DNA of 64,000 bases from Sinosporangium siamense. GTDB lineage: Bacteria > Actinomycetota > Actinomycetes > Streptosporangiales > Streptosporangiaceae. The notes below the pieces were generated by a model, which saw nothing but the letters and a program-made list of their open reading frames with translations, searched no databases and had not been told where the DNA came from. Below, piece by piece: positions 34,316 to 43,807 of this stretch. The DNA lies in assembly GCF_016863435.1 (NCBI RefSeq), contig NZ_BOOW01000018.1:248001-312000 (forward strand), written 5' to 3'. A program made the translations under genes and the position numbers. Position 1 is the first letter of the stretch. The number at the start of each line of letters is the position of its first letter.

Positions 34316-35665
34316 ATGACTCAAGCGGTGCAGGCATATTCCTATGTCAGGCCCTCCGCGATTGTGGGGGATCACCTGGGCTTTTCGACTTCCGGCGGGC
34401 GGACCGCGAGCGGTTTGGCGGGCAATCCGCGCTTCTTCAGCGGCGTGATCACTCAGGCGGCGCCGGCCGCCGCGGGACTGCTCGCGCTGGCGGATGTGGC
34501 GTTGGCGCGTTACCACCAGCCCCGCGCCGGCAGTGGCGCTTTCAGCCGGGATCCCGTGGTCACGGCGGACGGCGAGCGGTTGAGGTTCGAGTCGTTCTCG
34601 GCGTGCGGGGGGGTTTATGCCCGGCTCGACATGATGGGCGGGGCGCTCGACGGTGAGGTCTTCGACCGGGGCACGACCAACGTCGACGTCAACCGCCCGC
34701 TGCGTGAGGCGCTGGCCCGCGTGGGTGGCCGTGACCCGCTGCACCTCGGGGTGGGGGCCGACGAGCTGACCGTGACGACGCTCGACGGCGCGGTCGTGGA
34801 GAAGAAGGTGCCGCTGCCGGAGAGGTGGTTGCGCGGGTTCGCCGAGGTGCAGGTGATCGCCTCGGGGTTCGACCTGCGGGGGGAGCTCGCGGGCATGGCG
34901 GCGGTCCGCTTCCTGCGGGGCCTGCCGAAGCGGGCGACGTCAAGTGTGTGGGTGGTCCCCACCGGGCGTGACCTGCGCGTGGTGGCGGGTCCCACCCGCG
35001 GCGCGGTGTGCCTGTCCGGCGTGGGGCGGCTGGCCACGTTGCATCCGCTGCTGCGGTTCGCGAAGGCGCTGCGGGTCTACGGTCCGGTGGCCGGCGATCG
35101 GGTGGAGTCCAGCGCGTGGGAGCTTGAGCTGCCCGGCATGCGCTACACGCTGGTGTTGTCGCCGGAGGCGTGGCGCGGATTCTCGGGGGAGGGCGCCGTG
35201 CTGACCGACCTGGCCGGTGAGGACGTCTCGGCCGACGCCGACGTGGTCGGCATGTTGCTCAACTTCGAGCCGGCGGTCGAGGTCGGCCTGCTGGCCGATC
35301 GATCGGGTCTGTCGCCCGAGCGGGTGCGGGCAGCCCTGACCCAGCTCGGCACAGCCGGCCGGGTCGGTTACGACCTGGCCGAGGCGGGCCACTTCCACCG
35401 CGAGCTGCCCTACGACAAGGTGAGCGTCGAGGCACTCAACCCCCGGCTTCGCGCCGCCCGCGCCCTGGTCGAGGCGGACGCCGTGCGCCTGGAGGGCGAG
35501 GGGAAGGCCCACGTCACGACGGCGGGAGGTGTGCGTGAGGTCCACGTGACGTCGGGGTCGTGCACCTGCGCGTGGTGGTTCGACCACCGCGGCTCCCGGG
35601 GGCCGTGCAAGCACGTGCTGGCGGCCCGCATCGCGGTGCGTGCCCGTGAGGAGGCCGTGCGGTGA
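34316..35665 (+). CDS. SWIM zinc-finger protein
   Basis: 449-residue protein with a C-terminal SWIM zinc finger: C416-x-C418, then C431-x-H433 (SGSCTCAWW and PCKHVLAAR). SWIM domains bind nucleic acids or proteins. The first 400 residues are unclassified alpha/beta sequence (VSVEALNPRLRAARALVEAD precedes the finger). Such SWIM proteins often sit next to DUF6493 proteins, as here, and both recur with MoxR/VWA-type systems of suspected conflict or stress function. ATG 34316 is preferred over TTG 34286, though neither has an ideal Shine-Dalgarno. The DUF6493 gene follows after 112 bases on the same strand. Confidence 0.85.
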   Translation: MTQAVQAYSYVRPSAIVGDHLGFSTSGGRTASGLAGNPRFFSGVITQAAPAAAGLLALADVALARYHQPRAGSGAFSRDPVVTADGERLRFESFSACGGVYARLDMMGGALDGEVFDRGTTNVDVNRPLREALARVGGRDPLHLGVGADELTVTTLDGAVVEKKVPLPERWLRGFAEVQVIASGFDLRGELAGMAAVRFLRGLPKRATSSVWVVPTGRDLRVVAGPTRGAVCLSGVGRLATLHPLLRFAKALRVYGPVAGDRVESSAWELELPGMRYTLVLSPEAWRGFSGEGAVLTDLAGEDVSADADVVGMLLNFEPAVEVGLLADRSGLSPERVRAALTQLGTAGRVGYDLAEAGHFHRELPYDKVSVEALNPRLRAARALVEADAVRLEGEGKAHVTTAGGVREVHVTSGSCTCAWWFDHRGSRGPCKHVLAARIAVRAREEAVR

Positions 35666-35777
35666 GCGTCCGGCGGCTCGCAGTGCGGTGTGTGCACCGG
35701 GGGAGGCCGGGTCGCGGTTTGTGGTGGCGGTGGAAGCGGATATGCATCGCTATGCGTGCTCTTGAGGAGGCTGTGAG

Positions 35778-38474
35778 ATGACCGGTGTGTGGGATGAGGT
35801 TCGCGATCTGATCGACGCGGGTGACGTCGATCCGCTTGTCGACAGGCTTGTCCGCTTGGACGACGCCGAGCGCAAGGCGGTCGCCGCGGAGTTGCCCGGC
35901 CACATCCCGGTGCTGCGTGAACGAGCGGCGCGCATGCAGCTCAGGGAGTGGGATATGGACGAAGGCGAGGGCAACCCTGAGGAGTGGGTGAGCCGCTGGG
36001 AGCTGCCGGACGGCTGGCCCGATCTCATCCGGCTGGCCGGCGCCGCGACGATCAGCGCGGTGACCGGAGTGGTGGCGTGGGTCAATCGTCGCGAGTTCTC
36101 GACCTGGCGCTTCTCCGCGAGGGACGCCGGGTTCGGCCACCCGGAGCCCGTGGTGCGTGCTCTCGCGGGCAGGCCCGCACAGTGGAAAGCCGATCTCGCG
36201 GTACGGCTGGCGGCCAGGGTGCGTGGTCCCCGTGACGCCGGCGCTCCTCTCGCGCTGGCGATGCTGCGGCACACAGGCGTCGAGCCGCCGGCCGTCGATC
36301 CGCTGGTCGTGGCGTGGGTGTCGGGCGGACCGGGGTCCAAGTCCGACCCGCTGTTCACCTCGCTCATGCCCAGGATGTTCGAGGCCGAGGGTGTCGGCCG
36401 GGAGCTGCGGCAAGAGCGCCTCGACCCCATCTCACCGTGGCTGCGCACCCTCTCCAAGCGGGCGGCCAAAAGCGAGGACGAGCGCGAGACGATGCTCGCC
36501 GGGTGCGTGCGCCGTTTCCTCTACGGTGGCACCGCGCAAGACCTGCGCTTCTTCGTGCGGCTGCACGACCTGCTGGAGCCGGGCGCGGCCGAGATCGCGG
36601 TGCGGCGGCGCGACTATCTGCGACTGCTGCCCGCCGCCCCTGGCACCGTCGCCGAGCTCGCCCTGCGCCACCTGCGCACCCTCGACGATCACGACCCTGC
36701 CGACGTCGTCGAGGCACTCGAGGCGCTGCTGTTCCGCGCCGAGGCCGCCTTGGCGCGCAAGGGCCTGACCTGGCTCGACCAGGTCGCACGTCAAGCCCCG
36801 AAGCGCGTTGACGACCTGGTCCCGGCGCTGGTCACGGCCTTCTCCCACGAGTCCTACGAGGTGCAGGGCCGCGCCGCGCAGGTGGCGCGCAAGCACGCCA
36901 AGCATATGAGCCCGATCGCCGCGGAGCAGGTCAGGCAGGCCGTGCTCTCACTTCCGCCGGCACTTGGGGCTCAGGTGGCCGAGGTCTTCGGCGGGCAGGT
37001 TGTCGACGAGGAGGCCGTTCCGGCTTTCGAACACCCTCTGCTCCCCGAGCCGGTCGCTCCCACCCCGTTCCCGGTGGTGCCGACGAGCTCGAAGGAGTTG
37101 TCGGCCCTGCGAGAGAGCCCGTGGGGGTGGCAGGTGGTCGAGCGTTGGCTGGCCGCTTTCGTGCGCCTTGCCGGAAAGGAACGCGGGGAGTTGAGCACGG
37201 CGCTGAGCTCCTACTTCAGCTACCCCTCTCTGGAGTTGTTCGACCGGACCGAATGGGCACATGCCTTCGAGTGGCAGGAGGCGATGGCCCGGGAGCTGGC
37301 CACACCCGGCGCGGACACGGGCATCCCGCTGCACAGGCCTGGGCCCGACGGAGAGGTGGTGGCGGAGCCGCGCCGCGATCGGCTGCCCGGCTCTGGGGTG
37401 ACGGTGCTGGACCTCGTGTTGTTGCGAAGGTGCGAAGAAATCCTCACCGCGCTTAAGGAAGACCGCCTGCCGCCGGTCCTGCTCGCCACCCCCACCTGGT
37501 CTACTTGGGCACTTGACCCGGAGACGCTCCTCGACCGGCTGGCGGAGTGCCAGGCGGCCGGGGCCACGCCCCTCCCGGCCGACCTGCAGCAGGCCCTGCT
37601 GCGGCTTCCCCGGGGCGACCACCCCGAGGCGGCGGCACGAGCGGAGCTCCTGGGGTCCGAGGCGGGGCACACCGCGGCCCGGTGGATGACGACCGGTGGC
37701 CTGAGCGACCCGACGAGCGGCGTCGGCCGCTTCTACCGCGAAGGCGGCACCGAATACGACTTCGACGAGCGCGAGCCCACACGTGTCATCGACAACCTCC
37801 ACTTGCGTCCGAAGCTCAAGGCCACCCCCACGGGGTTGCAGCTCGTCGACGAGTTGCTCAACGAACCGCCATGCTGGAGACGGGGTGACCACGGCATCAA
37901 CACGGACTGGTGGACCGCCGTCCTGCCGTCGCACCGGGAGATCGCGGCCGTCTACATGCTGCCCTATCTCAGCCGCTGGCACTGGCCGCGCATCGACGCC
38001 GACCACACGGCCATGCTCGCCGCGGCGGACGGTCCGGCCGGCCCCGCGACCGCGGCAATTCTCGCCCACTTCCTCACGCAACCGGACGCCGAGGTGGCCG
38101 TGCACAGCTTCGTCACCATGGCCGCCCGTGGTGACCTCCCCGCTCGCGAGATAGGCAACCAGCTTGGGGCGTATATCCATGTGGAGTGGGTGAAACCTCA
38201 GCAGATCGCCGACTCGCTCACCGCCGCGGCCCAGCTAGGCGCCCACCGTGAGGTCTGGCAGGTGCTGGAGGTGCTGCTTCCCTCCCTGCTCCCAGCCACA
38301 GGGGCACGCCCGCGGCCCGGACTGGACAAAATCGTGGAGATCGCCGTCGTGGTCGCGGAGTGGACAGCCGCTCGTGGTGAGATCCCCGGCTGCGCCGAAC
38401 TGCTCGCCGGCAAGAGCCGCAGCGCCCTCAACCGCGGGCTCTCCCGCCTGCACGAATATCTCACCCGCCCCTGA
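35778..38474 (+). CDS. DUF6493 family large alpha-repeat protein
   Basis: 898-residue cytoplasmic protein, recognised as DUF6493-type from its N-terminus (WDEVRDLIDAGDVDPLVDRL; DAERKAVAAELPGHIPVLRE) and its pairing with a SWIM gene. Most of it looks like HEAT-like helical repeats (HLRTLDDHDPADVVEALEAL; LVPALVTAFSHESYEVQGRA). The later half has conserved-looking blocks such as LRESPWGWQVVERWLAAFVR and GGTEYDFDEREPTRVIDNLH. The C-terminal stretch includes ATAAILAHFLTQPDAEVAVH. It has no catalytic motif I recognise; a scaffold or ligand-sensing role with the SWIM protein is plausible. Strong site GAGGAGG before ATG. Confidence 0.8.
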   Translation: MTGVWDEVRDLIDAGDVDPLVDRLVRLDDAERKAVAAELPGHIPVLRERAARMQLREWDMDEGEGNPEEWVSRWELPDGWPDLIRLAGAATISAVTGVVAWVNRREFSTWRFSARDAGFGHPEPVVRALAGRPAQWKADLAVRLAARVRGPRDAGAPLALAMLRHTGVEPPAVDPLVVAWVSGGPGSKSDPLFTSLMPRMFEAEGVGRELRQERLDPISPWLRTLSKRAAKSEDERETMLAGCVRRFLYGGTAQDLRFFVRLHDLLEPGAAEIAVRRRDYLRLLPAAPGTVAELALRHLRTLDDHDPADVVEALEALLFRAEAALARKGLTWLDQVARQAPKRVDDLVPALVTAFSHESYEVQGRAAQVARKHAKHMSPIAAEQVRQAVLSLPPALGAQVAEVFGGQVVDEEAVPAFEHPLLPEPVAPTPFPVVPTSSKELSALRESPWGWQVVERWLAAFVRLAGKERGELSTALSSYFSYPSLELFDRTEWAHAFEWQEAMARELATPGADTGIPLHRPGPDGEVVAEPRRDRLPGSGVTVLDLVLLRRCEEILTALKEDRLPPVLLATPTWSTWALDPETLLDRLAECQAAGATPLPADLQQALLRLPRGDHPEAAARAELLGSEAGHTAARWMTTGGLSDPTSGVGRFYREGGTEYDFDEREPTRVIDNLHLRPKLKATPTGLQLVDELLNEPPCWRRGDHGINTDWWTAVLPSHREIAAVYMLPYLSRWHWPRIDADHTAMLAAADGPAGPATAAILAHFLTQPDAEVAVHSFVTMAARGDLPAREIGNQLGAYIHVEWVKPQQIADSLTAAAQLGAHREVWQVLEVLLPSLLPATGARPRPGLDKIVEIAVVVAEWTAARGEIPGCAELLAGKSRSALNRGLSRLHEYLTRP

Positions 38475-39128
38475 CCCAGGCGATCAGCCTCGTCGGCCAG
38501 GAACGATGGATGTGGGGGAGCCCCGATTCGGTCGCGGGAGACCGCGGCCGCAGGGTGGGGGCCGGGCCCCAAAGTCGTGAGGCGGCGGCGACCTGGGGTT
38601 TTGCGGCGAGAAAAATCTTCCGGCGAGTCCTATCGGAAGAGCACCCCTATTGGCGACACGAATAGAGGGGTGTTCCAGCCTGCCTCTAATCTCCATGCGG
38701 GCGGGGCGGCCGTCCACACTTCGAAACCAAGTGGAAACGTGACGTGAAACATGAAGTGGGCTCGGGTTGTCCTTCCTGAGGGTTTAGGAGGATTGCTTGC
38801 TTAGACCTAGGGGTCGCGGTTAGTTTGAACCAGTAAATATATCGCTGTCTCCGCAATTCGGTGTTCGGTGTCGGTAGATTCGAGGGCGACCTACACATGC
38901 CAAAGTGCGATCTTGTGGCCTCGTGGCGGTCCGTCCACGGGCTCCGCAGGTGAGCCGACTCTCTGGGGGGACGCGGGCTCGGGGGGGAGTCCTAGCCCGC
39001 ATAGCCCGGCGGAGGGCGTGAAGGCAAATCGATGGCTGGTGATTCCAGCACGTGAAGCAATTGTGCGGCGAAACCAAAAGTTTGACGTGCGGAACTATTC
39101 AGTTCATCGTGATCACTGGGGGACTGCA
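38475..39128. other. Intergenic region upstream of second LAL regulator
   Basis: 654 bases without a credible gene; possible extensions of the regulator frame begin at 38868 but lack a site. It holds an inverted pair CACCCCTATT (38647-38656 region) and AATAGAGGGGTG (about 38661-38672), similar to AATAGGGGTG just after the regulator gene. AT-richer near 38820-38860. Confidence 0.5.
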
Positions 39129-41867
39129 GTGGCACTGGTCGAACGGACTGGAGAATTAACGGAACTCGCCCGGATCTTTGCGATGACAAGTCTGGGAAGT
39201 GGCCAGATGGTCGTCATCCGAGGAGGAATCGCCTCGGGCAAGACGGAGCTCGTGCACGTGTTCGGGCAACATGTGCGCGACGCGCAAGGGATCATGCTGG
39301 TCGCCACGGGCTCGGAGGCGGAAAGCACGCTGCCACTCGGCGTGATCAATCAACTGCTCAACGACGAGCGGCTGCCGGCCGCCGCCGTCACCGAGATCCT
39401 GGATCTCATGGCACGCGCCGACACTGCGGGGGAGCCGGAGGAGACCCGCATCAGCCACGCGCACGCCAAGATCGCTCATGCGTTGTGCGTGATGCTGCTC
39501 GACGTCGCACGTGAGCGCGCCGTGGTCGTCGCGGTGGACGACGTGCACCTCGCCGACAGCCCGTCCATCCACGTGCTGCTCTACCTTGTGCGGCGCATCC
39601 GCTCGGCCAGGGTCATGACGGTGCTGACCGAGCGGGTGGGGCAGCGGGCGCAGGGGACTTCGGTGCACGCCGAGATCAGCCGCCACCACCGGCACGAGAT
39701 CGGCCTGCGCATGCTCGGCGAGGCCGGGATCACACAGCTGATCAGCGAGCGTTTCGGCGTGGCGCCGCCGGGCCTGGCGGCGGCGGTGGCGCGGCTGACC
39801 GGCGGCAACCCGCTGATGGTCAACGGGTTGCTCGACGACCAGCCGGCCATGGGCGACGTCTCGGACGAGCCGCTCGTCAGTGACTGCTACGCCAAGGCGG
39901 CGTTCGCCGTATTGCACCGGGGCGAGCCGGCGGCGGTCCACGTCGCCCGCGGCCTCGCCGTACTCGGTGAACGTGCCACCCCAGCGCTGCTCGAACGCCT
40001 CCTCGGGGTGGAGTCGGAGGTGCGCGCCAGGGTGGTGCAGGGGCTGGAGGAGTCCGGACTGGTCGCCGATCTCAGGTTTCGCCACCCTGATGTGGCTGCT
40101 GCCGTACTCGACTACACGCCGCTCTACATCCGCGCCCGGCTCCAGCTCGACGCCGCCGGATTGTTGCACCAGATCGGCTGCCCGGCGCTGGACGTCGCGC
40201 GGCTGCTCATCGCCGCCGACGAGATCGCCGGGCCCTGGGCGGTCTCGGTGCTGCGGTCCGCGGCCGACCACGCGCTGGTCGACGACGACGTGGAGACGGC
40301 GATCCGCTGCCTCGCCCTGGCCCTGGGCTCGTGCGGGGACGAACGGGAGCACCTGGAGATCACCGTGGCGCTCGCCAAACTGGAATGGAGGTTGAACCCC
40401 GCCGCCGCGGCGCGGCGCCTGGAACCGTTGCGCGGCAAGCTGCTCAACGGCGAGCTGAGCGGGGCCAAGGCGGCGATGGTGGTGCGCCACATTTTGTGGC
40501 AGGGCGATGTGAGTACGGCGACGCGGGCGGTGGCCTTGCTCGAAGAGGCGGAGGAGGTCCAGATCGCCGCCGAGCTTCGCTTGGTGCTTCAGACGATCTA
40601 CGGTCGCAGACGCGGGGGATCCGGCCAGACACGGGTCTCCAGCGCACGGGAGCCGCTTGGAGCGTCGATGAACCCCTGGACGCGAGCCGCTACCTCGCTC
40701 GCCGCCATCGTGCACAGGGGAGTGCGAGAGGACACCGTGGCCAGGGCGAGCCACCTGCTGGCGAGCTGCACCCTCGCGGATTCGAGCCTCGATGTGGCGG
40801 TGGCCGCGCTGCTGGCGCTGGTCCACAGCGACCGGCCGGACATCGCGGCCGGCCACTGCGAGCCGCTGGCCGAGGAGGCCTCGCGCCGGGGGGCGGTGAC
40901 GTGGCAGGCGGTGCTGCTCAGCGTCCGCGCCGAGGTCGCGCTGCGGCAGGGGGATCTCGCCAAGGCCGACGCCCGTGCCCGGGAGGCGCTCGACCTCATG
41001 CATCCGGAGAGCTGGGGTGTGCTCGTCGGCGGTCCGCTCGCCACGCTCATCGCCGCCAACACCGCCATGGGCAGGCACGCCGTCGCGGCCGAACTCGTGC
41101 GCCAGGTCGTGCCGGAGATCATGACCCAGACGGTGACGGGGGTGCGCTATCTGCGCGCGCGCGGCCACTATCACCTGGCGACCGATCGGGTGCTGGCGGC
41201 GCTCGAGGACTTCCAGGCGTGCAGCAGGCTGATGGTCGAGTGGGATGTGGACCGGCCGTCGTTCGTGCCGTGGCGCAGCGACCTGGCGCAGGCCCAGCTG
41301 CGCCTCGGCATGCGCGAGAGCGCGCGGGACCTCGTGACCGAGCAGCTGGAGCGGCCCGGCGATCTCGGGCCGCGGGTCAAGGGCATCTCGCTGCGGGTGC
41401 TCGCCGCCGGCACCGATCTGCGACAGCGTCCGCCGCTGCTGCGTGAGGCGATCGACCTCTTGCAGAGCGCGGGCGACCGGCTGGAGCTCACCCGCACGCT
41501 CTCGGATCTCAGCCAGGTCTATCACAAGCTCGGGGAATTCGGCCGGGCCAGGATGACCGCGGCCCGCGCCGAGCAGGAGGCCAAGGCGTGCCACGCGCAC
41601 ATCGTCCCTATGCAGGTCACCCGGTTGAACGGCGCCGAGGGGCCGGTCGACACGGAGTCCCCTGCCACGGGCGAACAGGTGCTGAGCAACGCCGAGCGGC
41701 GGGTGGCGACGCTGGCGGCGCTGGGGCACACCAATCGTGAGATCGGACAGCGGCTCTACATCACGCTGAGCACCGTCGAGCAGCATTTGACGAGGGTCTA
41801 TCGGAAACTAAATGTCAGTGGTCGTAAGGGGCTTCCGGCGGGCCTCCTACCGGAGATGCTTCACTAA
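39129..41867 (+). CDS. LuxR-type LAL regulator with AAA ATPase
   Basis: About 912-residue transcription regulator of the LAL class. The N-terminal ATPase has VERTGELTELARIF, Walker A RGGIASGKTELVHVFG, Walker B VVVAVDDVHLADSPS and a typical ISERFGVAPPGLAAAVARLT segment. The middle 500 residues are TPR-like. The C-terminal LuxR HTH is LSNAERRVATLAALGHTNRE followed by STVEQHLTRVYRKL. GTG 39129 follows GGGGGA and starts exactly at the ATPase domain; the upstream open frame is not conserved-looking. No biosynthetic cluster is adjacent, so it is probably a stand-alone regulator. Confidence 0.9.
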   Translation: MALVERTGELTELARIFAMTSLGSGQMVVIRGGIASGKTELVHVFGQHVRDAQGIMLVATGSEAESTLPLGVINQLLNDERLPAAAVTEILDLMARADTAGEPEETRISHAHAKIAHALCVMLLDVARERAVVVAVDDVHLADSPSIHVLLYLVRRIRSARVMTVLTERVGQRAQGTSVHAEISRHHRHEIGLRMLGEAGITQLISERFGVAPPGLAAAVARLTGGNPLMVNGLLDDQPAMGDVSDEPLVSDCYAKAAFAVLHRGEPAAVHVARGLAVLGERATPALLERLLGVESEVRARVVQGLEESGLVADLRFRHPDVAAAVLDYTPLYIRARLQLDAAGLLHQIGCPALDVARLLIAADEIAGPWAVSVLRSAADHALVDDDVETAIRCLALALGSCGDEREHLEITVALAKLEWRLNPAAAARRLEPLRGKLLNGELSGAKAAMVVRHILWQGDVSTATRAVALLEEAEEVQIAAELRLVLQTIYGRRRGGSGQTRVSSAREPLGASMNPWTRAATSLAAIVHRGVREDTVARASHLLASCTLADSSLDVAVAALLALVHSDRPDIAAGHCEPLAEEASRRGAVTWQAVLLSVRAEVALRQGDLAKADARAREALDLMHPESWGVLVGGPLATLIAANTAMGRHAVAAELVRQVVPEIMTQTVTGVRYLRARGHYHLATDRVLAALEDFQACSRLMVEWDVDRPSFVPWRSDLAQAQLRLGMRESARDLVTEQLERPGDLGPRVKGISLRVLAAGTDLRQRPPLLREAIDLLQSAGDRLELTRTLSDLSQVYHKLGEFGRARMTAARAEQEAKACHAHIVPMQVTRLNGAEGPVDTESPATGEQVLSNAERRVATLAALGHTNREIGQRLYITLSTVEQHLTRVYRKLNVSGRKGLPAGLLPEMLH

Positions 41868-42039
41868 TAGGGGTGTATGCCGCTCCACACTTTCGCATCC
41901 CCCTAACGTGCCCTCGTCCGAGGACATGTCAGGGGGCTGTGAGGGAGTACGGCGAAGCCCCGCACGGCCGGGTAGGTCAGGCGGTGGGCGGCTTGGGGGC
42001 CGGGAGTGGGCTGTCAGCCCGGTGGCGTAGTGTCGTGGC

Positions 42040-42264
42040 ATGTGCCGGAGTATCAAGACACTGCGGGAGCCGTTCGCCAGTGACGTGACCGATGAGGACA
42101 TGAAGGCTGCCGCTCTGCAATACGTCCGTAAGATCTCGGGCTTCCGTGCCCCCTCGGCGCGGAATACCGAGGCGTTCGACAGAGCCGTCGAGGCCGTGAC
42201 AGTGGCGACCCGCGACCTGCTGGCCGACCTCCAGGTGAAACCCTCCCCCCAGACCGACTCCTGA
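42040..42264 (+). CDS. DUF2277 family protein
   Basis: 74-residue soluble protein matching DUF2277 from end to end: MCRSIKTLREPF, then DEDMKAAALQYVRKISGFRA and FDRAVEAVTVATRDLLADL. The family is widespread in actinobacteria and proteobacteria; function unknown. No Shine-Dalgarno is visible before ATG. Convergent with the membrane-protein gene downstream. Confidence 0.9.
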   Translation: MCRSIKTLREPFASDVTDEDMKAAALQYVRKISGFRAPSARNTEAFDRAVEAVTVATRDLLADLQVKPSPQTDS

Positions 42265-42300
42265 CCCACCCATAAAGACCTGCCCGGCTTGGGCGGGTCG

Positions 42301-42759
42301 CTATTCGCCGTTCTCGAGCTCGTGCCTGCGGCGCAGCAATACCGCTCGCCGGGCACGGGCTCGGGCCAGCAACACCGCCGAGGTCGCTACCATGAGCGCC
42401 GCGAAGGCCGCCGCGGCGACCGTCACCCAGCCGGGCCGCGTGATCGCGAGCACGATCACGCCCGACATCAGCAGGATGTTCGAGGCGAGTGCCAGCCCCC
42501 CGGCGATCACCCCGTCCAGCGCGTAGAGGGGCGTCCTGCGGGCGATCCGCCACGTGCCGAAACCTGCCCATGCCAGGCAGGTGATTTCCAACATCCCGAA
42601 CGCCACGTGGGTGTGGGCGCGGAGGCTGGGCTCGGTCGCCCAAAGGGCTCCCAGGAACACCGCTCCGCCCAGCCCCAGGACCAGTGCCGCCACCGCGCCG
42701 ATCCGGCTGCGCAACGACAGGTGACCGGAGAGCCTGCCGTACATCTCCTCGGGGTTCAT
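42301..42759 (-). CDS. Membrane protein encoded with ECF sigma factor
   Basis: 152-residue protein with four to five hydrophobic helices (IGAVAALVLGLGGAVFLGAL; VAFGMLEITCLAWAGFGTW; VIAGGLALASNILLMSGVIV; AAAAFAALMVATSAVLLARA). Its ATG overlaps the sigma-factor stop as ATGA, so the two are translationally coupled. Position suggests a membrane regulator of the sigma factor, but the zinc-binding HxxxCxxC anti-sigma motif is absent; MNPEEMYGRL is the only cytoplasmic N-terminal segment. Anti-sigma activity is therefore a guess. Confidence 0.75.
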   Translation of the reverse strand: MNPEEMYGRLSGHLSLRSRIGAVAALVLGLGGAVFLGALWATEPSLRAHTHVAFGMLEITCLAWAGFGTWRIARRTPLYALDGVIAGGLALASNILLMSGVIVLAITRPGWVTVAAAAFAALMVATSAVLLARARARRAVLLRRRHELENGE

Positions 42760-43277
42760 TCCACGCTCCCTTTCCTCACCAGACGGTCGTGCAGCATGCG
42801 ACGTGCGCGAGACAGACGGGATTTGACGGTGCCGACGGGGATCGCACAGATCTGGGCGCAGTCCTCCAGGGAGAGATCCTCCAGGTAGAAGAGCACCAGG
42901 ATCTCCCGTTCGATGACCGGCAACGCCGACAGGTTCACGATCATCTCGGCGCGGTCGAGCAGGACGTCGACGGCGTCCCCCACGACGGGGTCGGCCGCTA
43001 TCGGCACCTCGGGCCTGGCATATTCCACCCGCAGCCGGTTGCTCACCGCCCGCCGCGCGATCGTGAACAACCACGGGGCGAATCGTGCGGGCTCCTTGAG
43101 CCGGGGCAACCCGCGGAAGACCGCGAGCCACACCTCCTGAGCCACGTCGTCGGCCTCGGCGGCCGACAACATGCGCCGCACGTAGGTCCACACCGGGTCG
43201 TGCCAGGTGCGCACCAGCTCGGCGAACGCCTCGCGTTCACCGAGCCGGCAGCGGATGATCATCAGTTCATTGCTCAC
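42756..43277 (-). CDS. ECF sigma-70 family sigma factor
   Basis: About 173-residue RNA polymerase sigma factor with regions 2 and 4 only. Region 2 is RCRLGEREAFAELVRTWHDP through DDVAQEVWLAVFRGL. Region 4 is LPVIEREILVLFYLEDLSLE followed by the HTH IPVGTVKSRLSRARR. GTG 43277 (VSNELMIIRC) is chosen for AGGAGG four bases upstream. Coupled to a membrane protein gene. The regulon cannot be read from sequence. Confidence 0.92.
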   Translation of the reverse strand: MSNELMIIRCRLGEREAFAELVRTWHDPVWTYVRRMLSAAEADDVAQEVWLAVFRGLPRLKEPARFAPWLFTIARRAVSNRLRVEYARPEVPIAADPVVGDAVDVLLDRAEMIVNLSALPVIEREILVLFYLEDLSLEDCAQICAIPVGTVKSRLSRARRMLHDRLVRKGSVE

Positions 43278-43807
43278 CCTGCCTCCTCGTCCGGCACAGT
43301 CGCCGGACGAGCGGATCAGGTTCACGCTTCGCTCGATCGGGATCCATCATTTTGACCGCGTGCTCAGTGTTGTCCACGATCACCCGAAGCTCCATGTGAG
43401 GCGCCTGTTTCCTCGCCCGTGCGCGTTGTCCAAATGGCCAGGTGGGCGTCGATTTTGGGGCACCGTTCTCCGGTCGGAGTGACCGGCACACGCCGGCTTG
43501 GCACGTGCCAAGCGGAGGGCTTCCGCCGTACGTGTTTCGCAGTGTGGGAGGACTGTCACAATTGGCGCTGAAATCCTGGCCTACGCCTTCATCTTCGTGG
43601 GAATTTCACCCGCTGCGGAGGGCCCGAGAAGGCGCTCCGCAAAATCACCTAGACCTACGGACATTCCTGAGCGTCACCCTGAAAATCTGCCAGGAAGAGG
43701 TGATCAGTGGACCTTTCCAAAGAGGCGGGTCAAGATCTAAAGTTCCGTTACCAACGTGGTGGTCCGCAGGGCTGCCGGAGTCTACGACACCCACAACGAG
43801 GCAACAG
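43278..43807. other. Divergent intergenic region, no gene seen
   Basis: 530 bases between the sigma-factor and flavoprotein genes. The flavoprotein frame stays open back to 43442 but without a family match. It must hold both promoters; I see no clear operator. Confidence 0.5.

Noticed and set aside
35666-35777. Small gene between the SWIM and DUF6493 genes
   Set aside because: The frame opened by the GTG overlapping the SWIM stop does not end in register with the next start and shows no family sequence.
38868-39128. N-terminal extension of the second LAL regulator from ATG-like codons at 38868
   Set aside because: The extension has no domain sequence or ribosome-binding site, while GTG 39129 has GGGGGA and begins at the ATPase.
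39156-41786. 876-codon minus-strand frame opposite the second LAL regulator
   Set aside because: His/Arg/Gln-rich shadow composition; the LuxR ATPase and HTH are on the plus strand.
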